Below, one piece after another: positions 1-8,193 of a DNA stretch of 64,000 bases. Where the stretch lies: the NCBI GenBank assembly GCA_035455245.1, contig DATIFN010000025.1, positions 37,747 to 101,746 on the forward strand, read 5' to 3'. This stretch comes from UBA8516 sp035455245. Its GTDB lineage: Archaea; Thermoproteota; Nitrososphaeria; Nitrososphaerales; Nitrosopumilaceae. The notes under the pieces are model-generated. The model had not been told where the DNA came from. It did no database searches and saw only the letters and a program-made list of their open reading frames with translations. Each line of letters begins with the position of its first letter. The stretch's first letter is position 1. The translations under genes were made by a program, and so were the position numbers.

Positions 1-914
1 GACCTTAGTAATGTTCCTTCTGAATCCACGACAAATATGTCATAATGAACATCTGACTCAAACTGATTGGGATCAAATGATTTTTCAAATTCGAAATTCC
101 ATGTGATCTCACAACCACTTCGTGGAGTTTCTGGTGAGTAGCTGTAGGCAACAATCATTGCATGTGAATCGAGGCCTGCAGATCCACGTTTAATTGAAGT
201 ATCTTTAGGACATTGTTCTTCGGTAGGACCAGAGGTAGGGGTAACATCAAAAAAGTCAGGAGCATTGGCTGTGTTTCCATATTCTAACAATTCAAACTGG
301 TACTGGACTGGAATAGTTCCAGCAGTAACGTCCACAAAAGTGAGTGCTTTGACTGGAAATGGCATATTGGGTACTACCCAAATTTTGTTGTCTGAGGCTT
401 TGTGCCATCCCACAACAAAAGTATCAAATGTACCGCCTTGAACAGTAACGGTTTCTTTTTGACCTGTCGGACCCACTTGCATTCCTCCAATGGATCCAAT
501 CTTTCCCCAAGCCGGTGCATCAAAACTTTTTGGATCAACACGTGTTACAAATCCTGAAAGCCATGCAATGGAGCTTTTGTAAGCTGATGCGTAAGGACCA
601 ATATTGTCACTGAAACCAATTGGTTCTGGAGCAATTCGTCCAACTTGCATGTCACCTTTAACAATTTTGTTATCTCCCTCTTTTACAAGAACCTGCATAT
701 CCCAATCACCATTGGTTGTTTTTCCCTTTACCCAGAAATCCATCTCAAACTTAGTACATGATTTGTAATCAACTTGACAAACATCATACCTAAAGTAGTC
801 GCCTTCCTTTAGTCCCTGACCTACATACCATGTTTCAGCCCCCAATGCGGTTTTGATTCCTATTGGGATTATCAGTAAAAGTGCAAATATGATGGGAATT
901 AGATATTTTTGCAA
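1..914 (-). CDS. Secreted protein, C-terminus beyond the window (partial)
   Basis: An open frame on the minus strand runs from a TTG codon at 914 to the window edge with no stop, about 304 residues. The first ~25 residues are a hydrophobic export signal (LIPIIFALLLIIPIG) ending near ALGAETW, so the product should be secreted or surface-anchored. An in-frame stop lies a few codons above the TTG and the next in-frame Met is deep in the protein, so TTG is the only start that keeps the signal. Cysteines recur in the mature part (DVCQVDYKSCTKF, EEQCPKDT). I recognise no catalytic domain; a beta-rich extracellular protein is likely. Function unknown. Confidence 0.75.
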   Translation of the reverse strand, partial: MQKYLIPIIFALLLIIPIGIKTALGAETWYVGQGLKEGDYFRYDVCQVDYKSCTKFEMDFWVKGKTTNGDWDMQVLVKEGDNKIVKGDMQVGRIAPEPIGFSDNIGPYASAYKSSIAWLSGFVTRVDPKSFDAPAWGKIGSIGGMQVGPTGQKETVTVQGGTFDTFVVGWHKASDNKIWVVPNMPFPVKALTFVDVTAGTIPVQYQFELLEYGNTANAPDFFDVTPTSGPTEEQCPKDTSIKRGSAGLDSHAMIVAYSYSPETPRSGCEITWNFEFEKSFDPNQFESDVHYDIFVVDSEGTLLR

Positions 915-989
915 CTATTTCATATTGAAAAAATCTCATAGTTAAATCTTTCAAATAGGCAAATATACTGGCAGAATATTATCTCGGAC

Positions 990-1160
990 ATGTGCGATTG
1001 TGACAAGGTGCATATGTATGAGGTCGAATTCAAGCTTGACGGAATGACTGTTGTCCCAACACACAAAAATTGTGGCGATCACTTAAATGAAAAACAGGTT
1101 GATAAATTCCAAAAAGAATTGGTAAAATCCTGGGGCCTCGAAGAACCTGAAGAAGAGTAA
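990..1160 (+). CDS. Small CDC-motif protein (56 aa)
   Basis: A 56-residue acidic protein starting MCDCDKVHMYEVEF, with Cys2, Cys4, a later Cys27 and two His that could bind a metal. It ends in an acidic tail (EEPEEE). A TATA-like AAATATAC at 961-968 lies the right distance upstream for a leaderless transcript beginning at the ATG. It is divergent from the secreted protein gene at 1-914 and faces the metallothionein-like gene at 1200-1343. The family is not recognised; the metal-binding role is inference from Cys/His content alone. Confidence 0.6.
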   Translation: MCDCDKVHMYEVEFKLDGMTVVPTHKNCGDHLNEKQVDKFQKELVKSWGLEEPEEE

Positions 1161-1199
1161 CTAGACATTAAAAAAGAAAGGAAAAGGAGCCGCAAGGAT

Positions 1200-1343
1200 C
1201 TACTTGTATTGCTTTACGTTTTCTTTACAAACACTAGCTTTGCATTGACATGTTGAATCGCATAAGCATTCTCCTTGTTCTTCACAGTCACAAACACTTT
1301 CTGTTCCCGTTGGAGATCCACATCCGCATGATGCATCTGTCAT
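1200..1343 (-). CDS. Metallothionein-like Cys-rich microprotein (47 aa)
   Basis: A 47-residue protein with nine cysteines (6, 8, 18, 20, 26, 28, 32, 34, 39), eight of them in four CxC motifs (CGC, CDC, CLC, CQC), the arrangement typical of metallothioneins and other thiolate-cluster metal chelators. There is no hydrophobic segment, so it should be cytosolic. A purine-rich AGGAG lies about 11 bases before the ATG and a TATA-like TTTAAAA near 1366-1372. Possible roles are copper or zinc buffering or storage, plausible in an ammonia oxidiser with copper-based respiration. This is inferred from composition; homology to a named metallothionein family is not established. Confidence 0.65.
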   Translation of the reverse strand: MTDASCGCGSPTGTESVCDCEEQGECLCDSTCQCKASVCKENVKQYK

Positions 1344-1398
1344 ATCAGGATGATCTCCTACTGGGTTTTAAAGTTTATCAAAAAATCTAGAAACGGCG

Positions 1399-2286
1399 TT
1401 ATAGTGGTAATTTTTTTGTTATTGACAGAATCTCATTTATTGATTTTAAAAGGAGTGATGCTTGTTGGTCAACAACTAATGGATCACTTTCAGTATCCAA
1501 TGCAACTCTAAGGATATGAATAAAATCTAGTTTTCCATTTAATGAATCCTTAATTTTAATAATATTATTCCTGTTTGTATAACCAAGATAAAAATAACAA
1601 TCAGAAAGAAAGGAGTTTTGCACAAGGTAGTTGTATTTTCTTTCTATAATTTTTGAATGATCGTTTGCTTCCACGATATCAGAAAATCCCATTGTGGACT
1701 TTAGCATCCTATTTAGGAGCGATGTGGAAGCCCTTTCTATTCCCAAACATTGATGCACTATCTCGAAATTTTTGTTTATTGTGTTTTTTTTGAATCCGCG
1801 TATAGAATCTAACATATGCGTAGGACTTGGTCTTTTGAAATTTATCAACGATATCGCATCAGCAAGAAAATATGCACTGCATTTTAACCACAATGATGCT
1901 AGGGGATCAGACGTTTTGACTCCTTCTCTTGCTTTTGTTGCGTAAACTCCCGCATCAACTAGACAACTTTTGGTATATGAATTAGAAATCTTGGTTTGTT
2001 TTTCTTTAATTTCTGTCAGAAACATGCGTAGTTTCCATTGCTCATCTGATATGATTTGCATATTTTCGAATTGCCTTAGAATTGCAGGATTAATTTCAGA
2101 GAAGGAACCATGGTGGATTTTGATCATGGTGCCATCAATTTCATGTACAGATTCACCATTTTCATCATCAAAAACTGTTATGTTATATTCACAACATTCA
2201 AAATTTGTATGATTACTTCTACAGCCTCCTAGTCCAATTGGAAAATGTGAAATCAAAAGTTTCGATATTAGATTTTTTAGGTCCAT
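1399..2286 (-). CDS. Uncharacterised protein (295 aa)
   Basis: A 295-residue soluble, mainly helical protein that I do not recognise. The N-terminal part has a possible metal site (GCRSN, then ECCEY at about residues 22-33) followed by a beta-rich stretch; the remainder (from ~80) is predicted helical without membrane segments. It begins with ATG just downstream of an AT-rich region and stands alone, facing the metallothionein-like gene. The long frame, coherent composition and absence of an alternative frame support it being real. No function is proposed. Confidence 0.7.
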   Translation of the reverse strand: MDLKNLISKLLISHFPIGLGGCRSNHTNFECCEYNITVFDDENGESVHEIDGTMIKIHHGSFSEINPAILRQFENMQIISDEQWKLRMFLTEIKEKQTKISNSYTKSCLVDAGVYATKAREGVKTSDPLASLWLKCSAYFLADAISLINFKRPSPTHMLDSIRGFKKNTINKNFEIVHQCLGIERASTSLLNRMLKSTMGFSDIVEANDHSKIIERKYNYLVQNSFLSDCYFYLGYTNRNNIIKIKDSLNGKLDFIHILRVALDTESDPLVVDQQASLLLKSINEILSITKKLPL

Positions 2287-2397
2287 AAAAAAATTACTTT
2301 AGTTTTTGCTATAAAGTATCAAAGCTGATAAATTTTACAAAACAATACAATGCTAAAACATTGCTTTAAATTGCTAATTCCTTATGGCTTTTAGCAA

Positions 2398-2473
2398 GCT
2401 CCTGTGGTGTAGTCCGGCTAAGCATACTGCCCTCTCAAGGCAGTGATCCCGGGTTCAAATCCCGGCGGGAGCA
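2398..2473 (+). tRNA. tRNA-Glu (anticodon CTC)
   Basis: A complete cloverleaf: 7-bp acceptor stem GCTCCTG/CGGGAGC (one G-U), T arm with GGTTCAAATCC, and anticodon stem CTGCC/GGCAG around loop CTCTCAA, giving anticodon CTC (codon GAG). Discriminator A at 2473; no CCA is encoded. There is no intron. Confidence 0.95.
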
Positions 2474-2475
2474 TA

Positions 2476-2510
2476 GAATTTTGTTTTTAATTTTGTAATT
2501 AATTTTTTAA
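2476..2510 (+). terminator. T-rich terminator after tRNA-Glu
   Basis: Several T runs (TTTTGTTTTT, TTTTG, TTTTTT) directly follow the tRNA. Oligo-T tracts of this kind terminate archaeal RNA polymerase. The last run (TTTTTTAAA) could also serve as part of the promoter of the following small gene. Confidence 0.45.
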
Positions 2511-2557
2511 ATGGTACCAATACACCTACGGTTATCTAAAAATACAAGTTGTCAATT

Positions 2558-2737
2558 ATGCAACATATGGTTGGACCAAAAGATGGCGGATTTGGCTTTG
2601 ATGGTGCTCCAAAATATTCCGAATTTGAAGGCAAAAATGTAATTTGTGTTCAGTGTCAGGCAGGTCAACATGACAGATGCCTTGCTAAAAATGCTCCAGA
2701 CGTACTTTGTGATTGCGAATTGTGCATGGTTTCCTAA
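2558..2737 (+). CDS. Small Cys-rich putative zinc-binding protein (59 aa)
   Basis: A Gly-rich N-terminus is followed by six cysteines in the second half: CVQC, a single Cys (DRCLA), then CDCELC close to the C-terminus. This looks like a compact metal-binding knuckle. I place the start at the ATG at 2558; a TTG three codons upstream (2549) and an ATG at 2567 are alternatives. It lies between tRNA-Glu and an oppositely oriented small gene. It belongs with the other tiny Cys-rich proteins in this window; family not recognised. Confidence 0.65.
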   Translation: MQHMVGPKDGGFGFDGAPKYSEFEGKNVICVQCQAGQHDRCLAKNAPDVLCDCELCMVS

Positions 2738-2922
2738 TTTTGCAGAGTAAAAAATTTTAAGGAAACAATTTTTGATTTTCTTAAGTGATAGAGACTCTAA
2801 AATTGGCTTTAATGACATACTACAGACTGTTAAATCATTTAGTGTTCCAAAAGCAATTAACAGAAATTTATCAAAGAAACAATTTTGATGGGGAATATCT
2901 CCTTATCTACTAAGAGACGTAT

Positions 2923-3090
2923 TCAAGATTCCTTTGTAATTCTTCTAACTACTATTTGATGACCTTCATGTATATGTGAGACGTGATTTGATTTTATTAT
3001 TTCAGCTATTTTTATATCTGAAAAATATTTTTCGTTGTATCTGCCCAAAGTTCTCTTGCAATTGTGACAATAAATTTCTTTAAAATCCAT
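2923..3090 (-). CDS. Small CxxC protein (55 aa)
   Basis: A basic protein beginning MDFKEIYCHNCKRTLGRY with a CHNC knuckle and a His pair (SHIHEGHQ) that may complete a zinc site. A TATA-like TCTTAAAATATC at 3114-3124 lies about 29 bases upstream of the ATG at 3090, favouring that start over the ATG at 3105. The TATA box abuts the 3' end of the preceding endonuclease-like gene. Likely a small RNA- or DNA-binding zinc protein; function not known. Confidence 0.6.
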   Translation of the reverse strand: MDFKEIYCHNCKRTLGRYNEKYFSDIKIAEIIKSNHVSHIHEGHQIVVRRITKES

Positions 3091-3127
3091 GTTGATGAAA
3101 AACACGTTATGATATTTTAAGATAAAG

Positions 3128-3721
3128 TCAGAATTCTATGGGTGATAAGGTTGTATGATCTTTATTTTCTAGAAATTTAATTCTAGAAATTTTATAATAA
3201 ATTACTTCACCGCGTCTTTCTATAACTGCAATTACTGGTTCTTTACCCATTTTTGTAATTTGTCCTATCTGTTTTTGCAATAATCCCATTTTTTCTCGTT
3301 TTCCCTCACTTAATCCAAACACCACATATTTTGCAGCTTTTTCACCAAATTGACCCCTTTCGTAAACTCTAAAATCAGAGCCAAATCCAAAACCATTTTT
3401 TGCTATGTATCCTTTTGTCCTGAGATCTCGATAAATAAGGAATTTTGTTAGTATATCGTTATCAAATTTTATGCATTCCTGCATCATTGAATCAAAGTTA
3501 ATTTGTTGATTTGTTTTTATTAATTTAAGCTTGTCAGCGTAAAGAAGGTAAAGTGACTCAAATGGTTTTAAAAAAAATTTTTTCTTAATAATTTCTCCAA
3601 AACCTTTTTGTTCCAAACTATTTTGCATGTTTTTGTCTGAGATCAAAGTATGATCTTTTACTAATACTCCCTCTACTTTGAACTCAATATCCGACACGTC
3701 TTTCCACAAGTTATTTAACAA
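3128..3721 (-). CDS. endA: tRNA-splicing endonuclease (EndA) homologue, probable structural subunit
   Basis: Residues ~90-185 match the archaeal tRNA-intron endonuclease catalytic fold: LIYRDLRTKGYIAKNGFGFG, then SDFRVYERG, KYVVFG and VIYYKI. Family enzymes cut bulge-helix-bulge introns with a Tyr-His-Lys triad. Tyr120 and a Lys near 160 are in place, but the position of the His in the usual HAKYLV-type motif is Ala129 (EKAAKYVV). This suggests a structural subunit of a heterotetrameric enzyme, with a catalytic paralogue elsewhere. Relevant substrate in this window: the intron-containing tRNA-Ser at 35981-36078. The family call is firm; the subunit role is inference. Confidence 0.8.
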   Translation of the reverse strand: MLNNLWKDVSDIEFKVEGVLVKDHTLISDKNMQNSLEQKGFGEIIKKKFFLKPFESLYLLYADKLKLIKTNQQINFDSMMQECIKFDNDILTKFLIYRDLRTKGYIAKNGFGFGSDFRVYERGQFGEKAAKYVVFGLSEGKREKMGLLQKQIGQITKMGKEPVIAVIERRGEVIYYKISRIKFLENKDHTTLSPIEF

Positions 3722-3821
3722 TATAATACTACGGCCCTTGATCTAATCTTATTCTAAAAGAGGTGTAACAGAATCTCACGGTTAAAATAAGGCTTTCAGA
3801 TAATCAATCAAAAGTGTTGTT

Positions 3822-4328
3822 ATGCACGGAGCAAATTATAGAATTGGCAATGGTCAACCGTATACAAGAAAAAAGTACATTAAAGGTAAACCACAGATAA
3901 AAATAGCCAAGTTTTCTGGCGGTCAAAGGGCAGATTATGATTTTTGTGTTCAACTCTGTTCAAGTGAAAAAGTGCAGATAAGACACATGGCAATAGAGGC
4001 AGCCAGATTATCAGCAAACAAAAAGATTGAACAGGTAACCGGTGAAACTGGTTACTTTTCCACTCTTAGAATTTATCCTCATATCCTACTTAGAGAAAAC
4101 AAGATGATTGCAACAGCTGGTGCAGATAGACTTCAGGAAGGTATGAGAGGAGCTTTTGGAAAAGCAGTGAGTTTAGCTGCACGAGTAAATCGAAATCAAT
4201 GCATAATGGAGGTTCATGTTAAAAAAGAACATCTAGAGGTTGCGAAAAAGGCCTTGCATGGTGCTGCAGTAAAGCTGCCTATGACTCCATCAATTAAGGT
4301 CATTCCGTTAAAGACTACTGTTGCCTAA
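3822..4328 (+). CDS. rpl10e: 50S ribosomal protein L10e (uL16)
   Basis: 168 residues beginning MHGANYRIGNGQPYTRKKYI, the archaeal/eukaryotic uL16 type. The protein binds at the central protuberance near the A site of the large subunit. Conserved blocks include KIAKFSGG, AIEAARLSANK and GADRLQEGMRGAFGKA. Length is normal for archaea. A TATA-like GTTAAAATAA at 3781-3790 precedes it. Its last 21 bases overlap the 3' end of the convergent gene at 4308-4595. Confidence 0.95.
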   Translation: MHGANYRIGNGQPYTRKKYIKGKPQIKIAKFSGGQRADYDFCVQLCSSEKVQIRHMAIEAARLSANKKIEQVTGETGYFSTLRIYPHILLRENKMIATAGADRLQEGMRGAFGKAVSLAARVNRNQCIMEVHVKKEHLEVAKKALHGAAVKLPMTPSIKVIPLKTTVA

Positions 4329-4595
4329 TTTTAGCGTGTCAAGAATTTTTATTTGGTTTTTATTTAAGATATCAAGAAATTTAAGAAATTCTTCATTTGT
4401 AGGACTTCGTTTTAAAATTCTCCTGCATTGATAATAAAACGAATTGTAAAGTCTGCCAATCACTATACCATAACCAAAAGAATTAGAATGAATTCGTAAT
4501 TTTTCTAGTGAATTTATTATTTTATAAATTTCATCTGTATTTTCCGCCACCTCCTTAATTTTCTGGTTAATTTTTTCTTCTAGTTTCTTGTCCAC
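4308..4595 (-). CDS. Uncharacterised helical protein (95 aa)
   Basis: A Lys/Glu-rich, wholly helical 95-residue protein with no membrane segment; the first 35 residues have coiled-coil character and the middle is Tyr-rich (GRLYNSFYYQCRR). It ends inside the 3' end of the convergent L10e gene, an overlap tolerated here as in other convergent pairs of this window. Family and function are not recognised. Confidence 0.55.
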   Translation of the reverse strand: MDKKLEEKINQKIKEVAENTDEIYKIINSLEKLRIHSNSFGYGIVIGRLYNSFYYQCRRILKRSPTNEEFLKFLDILNKNQIKILDTLKLGNSSL

Positions 4596-4677
4596 ATTCT
4601 ATCTAGATAATGCGTGATTAAAAATAGTATTATGAATCAGTACGCTTTAATAGACTAGAATTTTCTAAATCGTTTAA

Positions 4678-4751
4678 GCGGTTGTAGTACAGCTTGGTTA
4701 ATATGCGGGATTGCCAATTCCGCGACCCGGGTTCAAATCCCGGCAACCGCA
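4678..4751 (+). tRNA. tRNA-Gly (anticodon GCC)
   Basis: Acceptor GCGGTTG/CAACCGC, T arm GGGTTCAAATCCC, anticodon stem CGGGA/TTCCG with loop TTGCCAA, giving anticodon GCC. Discriminator A at 4751. No intron and no encoded CCA. Confidence 0.95.
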
Positions 4752-4752
4752 T

Positions 4753-5178
4753 TCATTGTTTTTTAAGACCATTTTTAATAATCTCTAGTGCGTTAGCTGC
4801 TCTTTCCGGTTTTGGGAGTTGAATCATAAAAACATTGGACTTGCCATATTCTGAATGTGGTGAAGAAAGTGCAAGCATCGATGAGAATGTAAGAGATTCA
4901 AAGAATTCAATTGATTCATTTGCATATAGTAATAATTTTTCGTTAATTCCTCCATGTGAAAAATTCAACAAAATTTCAACAAATACGTGTCCTAGTCCAT
5001 CTTGAAGGATATTGAGATTGGTTTCAACGGATACAGGTTTACCTGCAATTGTTCTCATTATTTCATCAAACCGTTTTTCTTCAAATATGATGCAGGGAAC
5101 TTTTGTTCCATTGTAATCAAATATTGTTATGTCTTTGTGTACTTTTGCAAGGAGCTTTTCCATTTCATCGTTGGTCAT
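4753..5178 (-). CDS. Uncharacterised protein downstream of antiporter (141 aa)
   Basis: A soluble alpha/beta protein with no recognised domain. It starts at ATG 5178 (a TTG two codons upstream is possible) within the last codons of the antiporter gene, so the two are co-transcribed and probably translationally coupled. The sequence has a central region VSVETNLNILQDGLGHVFVEI and ends with a basic helix. A role as cytosolic partner or regulator of the antiporter is inference from coupling only. Confidence 0.65.
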   Translation of the reverse strand: MTNDEMEKLLAKVHKDITIFDYNGTKVPCIIFEEKRFDEIMRTIAGKPVSVETNLNILQDGLGHVFVEILLNFSHGGINEKLLLYANESIEFFESLTFSSMLALSSPHSEYGKSNVFMIQLPKPERAANALEIIKNGLKKQ

Positions 5179-6442
5179 AATCAAGTTCCATCTTGTTTTT
5201 GAGAATGGTTCTATCTACTCCTTTAATCACAAAAGGAGTTATGAAGGCAGTTATGATTGAAATAATTCCTATCATCGGGAACAAAAAGGCACTAACCGCT
5301 CCCATATCTACTCCAACCTTTACTATTACTATTGAGAATTCTCCTCGGGGAGAAAGGGCTAGTGAGGAACGAATTGTTTTATTGAATCCCTGCTTAAACA
5401 GAAATCCACCAAATAAAGTACCAGCAAATTTTACAAAAATCGATACAGTGATGAAAACTAACGCGATTAATATGTAATTTTGTAATTGGTTTATGTCCAT
5501 TAAAGCTCCTACAGAAACAAAGAAGATCGCAACGAACATGTCTTTAATTGGACTCGCTAGCACTTTTGAGACTTCTGACGATTTTGACTCAGCTACAAGA
5601 ACGCCTGCCAAGAACGCACCTATTCCAACCGATAAACCAACCAGATTAGAAAACAAAGCATATCCAAAACATAACCCAAGTACAGAAATTAACAGAATTT
5701 CATGATGTCCAGTATTTGCTACACGATCTATTAGTTTTGGAATAATTTTTGCTCCTAGAGTCAACGTACCAACTATTAATGCTGCCGCAACCCCACTTAT
5801 GATTATGATACTTTCGATTGAGACATTGTTTACAAGTGCAATAGATTGTAAAGAGGCAATTAAAATTACCGCGATAATATCTTCAACAATCAGGATTCCA
5901 AGAACAAGCACTGTGGAATCTTTTTTGATTTTTCCCATATCCTCAAGAATTTTTATTATTATTGCGGTACTACTGATTGATAGTGCGGCTGCTAAGAATA
6001 ATGAATCCATGAAGTTGAGGCCAATTGAGATTCCTAAGAAAAAAATAATTCCCAAGGCCAGAAAAAGCTCTATGGTTGCCATACCGATTGCCACTTTCCC
6101 TATAGATTTTATTTTCGCAATAGGAAATTCTATTCCAATTACAAAAAGAAGTAAGATTATTCCAATATCTGCAAAAACGTTTAGGATTTTAAGATCAGAT
6201 AAAGCAATTAGGCTTCCTAATCCAGAAGGAGAACCTATTTCACCAGGTAACAAAGAAGTCCAAAGAGGAGACAGTGGTCCGATTAGCATCCCAGCAAATA
6301 AGTATCCAATGATAATAGGTTGACGTATTTTAAAAAATGCTAGCGTGACTACGGCAGCTAATATCATTATTATTGCAAGATCCCCTATGAAATCTTCTTT
6401 TGGAAGTTCATAGGAAGGAATCTGAAGAAAAATCTGCTGCAT
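5165..6442 (-). CDS. CPA2-family cation:proton antiporter
   Basis: 425 residues with about 12 hydrophobic segments and no soluble C-terminal TrkA-N domain. The motifs IIGYLFAGMLIGPLSP, LALSISSTAIIIKILED and SLALSPRGEFSIVI are typical of the KefB/NapA-like CPA2 family, which exchanges Na+ or K+ for H+ across the membrane. The start ATG at 6442 lies about 24 bases downstream of TTTTAAATAAAC, a good leaderless promoter. It overlaps the start of the following gene by about 14 bases. Ion specificity cannot be read from the sequence. Confidence 0.9.
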   Translation of the reverse strand: MQQIFLQIPSYELPKEDFIGDLAIIMILAAVVTLAFFKIRQPIIIGYLFAGMLIGPLSPLWTSLLPGEIGSPSGLGSLIALSDLKILNVFADIGIILLLFVIGIEFPIAKIKSIGKVAIGMATIELFLALGIIFFLGISIGLNFMDSLFLAAALSISSTAIIIKILEDMGKIKKDSTVLVLGILIVEDIIAVILIASLQSIALVNNVSIESIIIISGVAAALIVGTLTLGAKIIPKLIDRVANTGHHEILLISVLGLCFGYALFSNLVGLSVGIGAFLAGVLVAESKSSEVSKVLASPIKDMFVAIFFVSVGALMDINQLQNYILIALVFITVSIFVKFAGTLFGGFLFKQGFNKTIRSSLALSPRGEFSIVIVKVGVDMGAVSAFLFPMIGIISIITAFITPFVIKGVDRTILKNKMELDYDQR

Positions 6443-6459
6443 ACGATCGAAGGAACTCG

Positions 6460-6470
6460 TTTATTTAAAA
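6460..6470 (-). promoter_or_regulatory. TATA box of the antiporter gene
   Basis: On the minus strand this reads TTTTAAATAAA, centred 24 bases before the antiporter ATG, as expected for a leaderless archaeal transcript. Confidence 0.55.
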
Positions 6471-6585
6471 ATGGTGTGTTACAAAATTAAATTAAGGCTA
6501 AACTGACCAAATAATAAAACAGTTGTTTTTTATTTTTTTGACAGTTTTATTTCCTTTCAGTTATGTTGTCTTGGGATGGGCCGTT

Positions 6586-8193
6586 CTAAATAATATTTAC
6601 AGTTTTTGCAAGCAACTGAGCCTTTTCATTGTCAGAGTTTATTATTTTGTGGCTAGTGTATTTAGAGTCAAAATAAATCAAATCCACCATCTTTGATTTG
6701 TCCATATTTACTATTGTGGCAGAATTGGAACTTGGAATATTTGTATTCGTAAGAATCACAAGTTTGTCTACAAGCGCAGAGGATTTTGAAACGTTTGAAA
6801 TCTCTTCAAAGTTAGCACTGTGTTTTTGATTCATCACAACAGCTAAGCCTATTTTAGCACCATAAGTGTCTTGATAAATTATGTCAAGTGGTTGATTTTG
6901 TTTTTCTAATTTTCCGATATTTCCCATTTCATATGCAAAATTGACCAGATTCGTAACCGCTTTCTTCAGTTGAGAACCCACATCTTCATTATTACAATTT
7001 CTTCGAATTTTGATAAAATCCGATATTGGTACATCCATTATGCTACCTCGTACCTTCAATCCTGGATATGCATGTTTTATTGTTTCATCGATGACAAACT
7101 CATCGATCTTTCCTAGATCAAGCTCTTGTGATTTTTCCATTGCGTGATATAGTATGTTAATGATAGAACGCACGTTTCTAAAATCTGGAAATTCATCATA
7201 AAGAATTTTTATTTTTTCTGTAAGGTCTTCTTGTTCTTGTTGTTTGAATTTACCTTTTTTATCATTATATTTTATATATTCTAAAACGATTTCTGAAAGC
7301 TCGTCTAGAGAGTTTGAACCAGCTAGATCAATTTTATAATTTGCTTTTTCTAGTCTGTCAAAAATGGATGCATTCATAGTTTGAATTTCTGCATAACCAG
7401 AGGGTGTTGAAATGAGCAAAACTACAGATGCCGGAATATGTGCATTGATTATAGCTTTCACAAATTCTATTGATTCATGGTTTCCATCAAATTCATCTAT
7501 TTCGTACATAACAATTTTACCAAGAAATCTGTGTGTCAATTTTGAGATGGCAGTCATTCTGCCAAGCAATTCTTCTAAATTCTCTACAGAATCAAAAGAA
7601 TTTGTTATAATATTTGTAATAATTGTTAATTCATAATGATTAAACCACTGTATTAGGAATTTTTTTAGATTTTCAATAGATATCGTTTTTTTCCCTGAAA
7701 TAATATCTTCAACTTCCTGTCGAATTGTAACACCAGAGAGTCTATCTATGAAGGTATAATCTAATGCCTTTTTTGCGGAATTGTCACCTTGTTCTGCCCT
7801 ATCCCTGATGTACTCCAAGAGTTTTGTTCTAAGGCGTATGAAAAATTCGTCTTCAAAACCTTTGATAAGTGCATTATAAAGGCTTGGCATGGTTTTTGGA
7901 GAGATTGTGGAAAGATCAATGAAAGTGCAAATAGTATTGTGTCTGCTTTGTAGATTTTGTATATGTAAAGCTAGGTGTGTTTTTCCAGAACCTACATCCT
8001 GAAGGAGTGTAATGACTCTAAAATCTCCACCATTTGAATCTCTGCCAGATACTTTCTGTGATAGTTCCTTAATACATTCTAAAATTGTCGATTTTGCTTC
8101 TCTGTGTCTTTTTCCTCCAAGTATTCTGGCATCTTTTTCAGTTGGAGTTGGGCTACTAGGATATGGATTGTTTTCTAATTCGTATGCGTACAT
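6586..8193 (-). CDS. AAA+ / ORC-like ATPase of unknown function (535 aa)
   Basis: A P-loop ATPase. Walker A is GSGKT (68-72), Walker B is IVMYEIDEFD (227-236), a sensor-1-like LLISTPSG follows (259-266), and an Arg in FDRLEKA (~280) resembles the ORC/Cdc6/STAND arrangement. Residues ~300-375 look like a lid. The C-terminal ~140 residues (~395-535) form a separate alpha/beta domain with beta-strand-like KIGLAVVM and KLVILTNTN that could be a degenerate nuclease-like fold (inference). Its ATG shares one base with the TAA of the upstream winged-helix gene (TAATG), so both are made together. It is not a standard Cdc6; role unknown. Confidence 0.8.
   Translation of the reverse strand: MYAYELENNPYPSSPTPTEKDARILGGKRHREAKSTILECIKELSQKVSGRDSNGGDFRVITLLQDVGSGKTHLALHIQNLQSRHNTICTFIDLSTISPKTMPSLYNALIKGFEDEFFIRLRTKLLEYIRDRAEQGDNSAKKALDYTFIDRLSGVTIRQEVEDIISGKKTISIENLKKFLIQWFNHYELTIITNIITNSFDSVENLEELLGRMTAISKLTHRFLGKIVMYEIDEFDGNHESIEFVKAIINAHIPASVVLLISTPSGYAEIQTMNASIFDRLEKANYKIDLAGSNSLDELSEIVLEYIKYNDKKGKFKQQEQEDLTEKIKILYDEFPDFRNVRSIINILYHAMEKSQELDLGKIDEFVIDETIKHAYPGLKVRGSIMDVPISDFIKIRRNCNNEDVGSQLKKAVTNLVNFAYEMGNIGKLEKQNQPLDIIYQDTYGAKIGLAVVMNQKHSANFEEISNVSKSSALVDKLVILTNTNIPSSNSATIVNMDKSKMVDLIYFDSKYTSHKIINSDNEKAQLLAKTVNII

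Noticed and set aside
2740..2922. Possible C/D-box RNA (GTGATAG ... ACTG) in the short intergenic stretch
   Set aside because: The C and D box matches are too poor and no D'/C' pair is visible.
5193..6323. Several 70-174 codon plus-strand frames opposite the antiporter gene
   Set aside because: Antisense shadows of a strongly conserved membrane protein; composition reflects reverse-complemented TM codons.
6515..6555. T-rich stretch with imperfect inverted AAACTG/CAGTTT repeats between the ATPase and antiporter genes
   Set aside because: Genes on both sides read on the minus strand, where this is A-rich; no plus-strand transcript to terminate.
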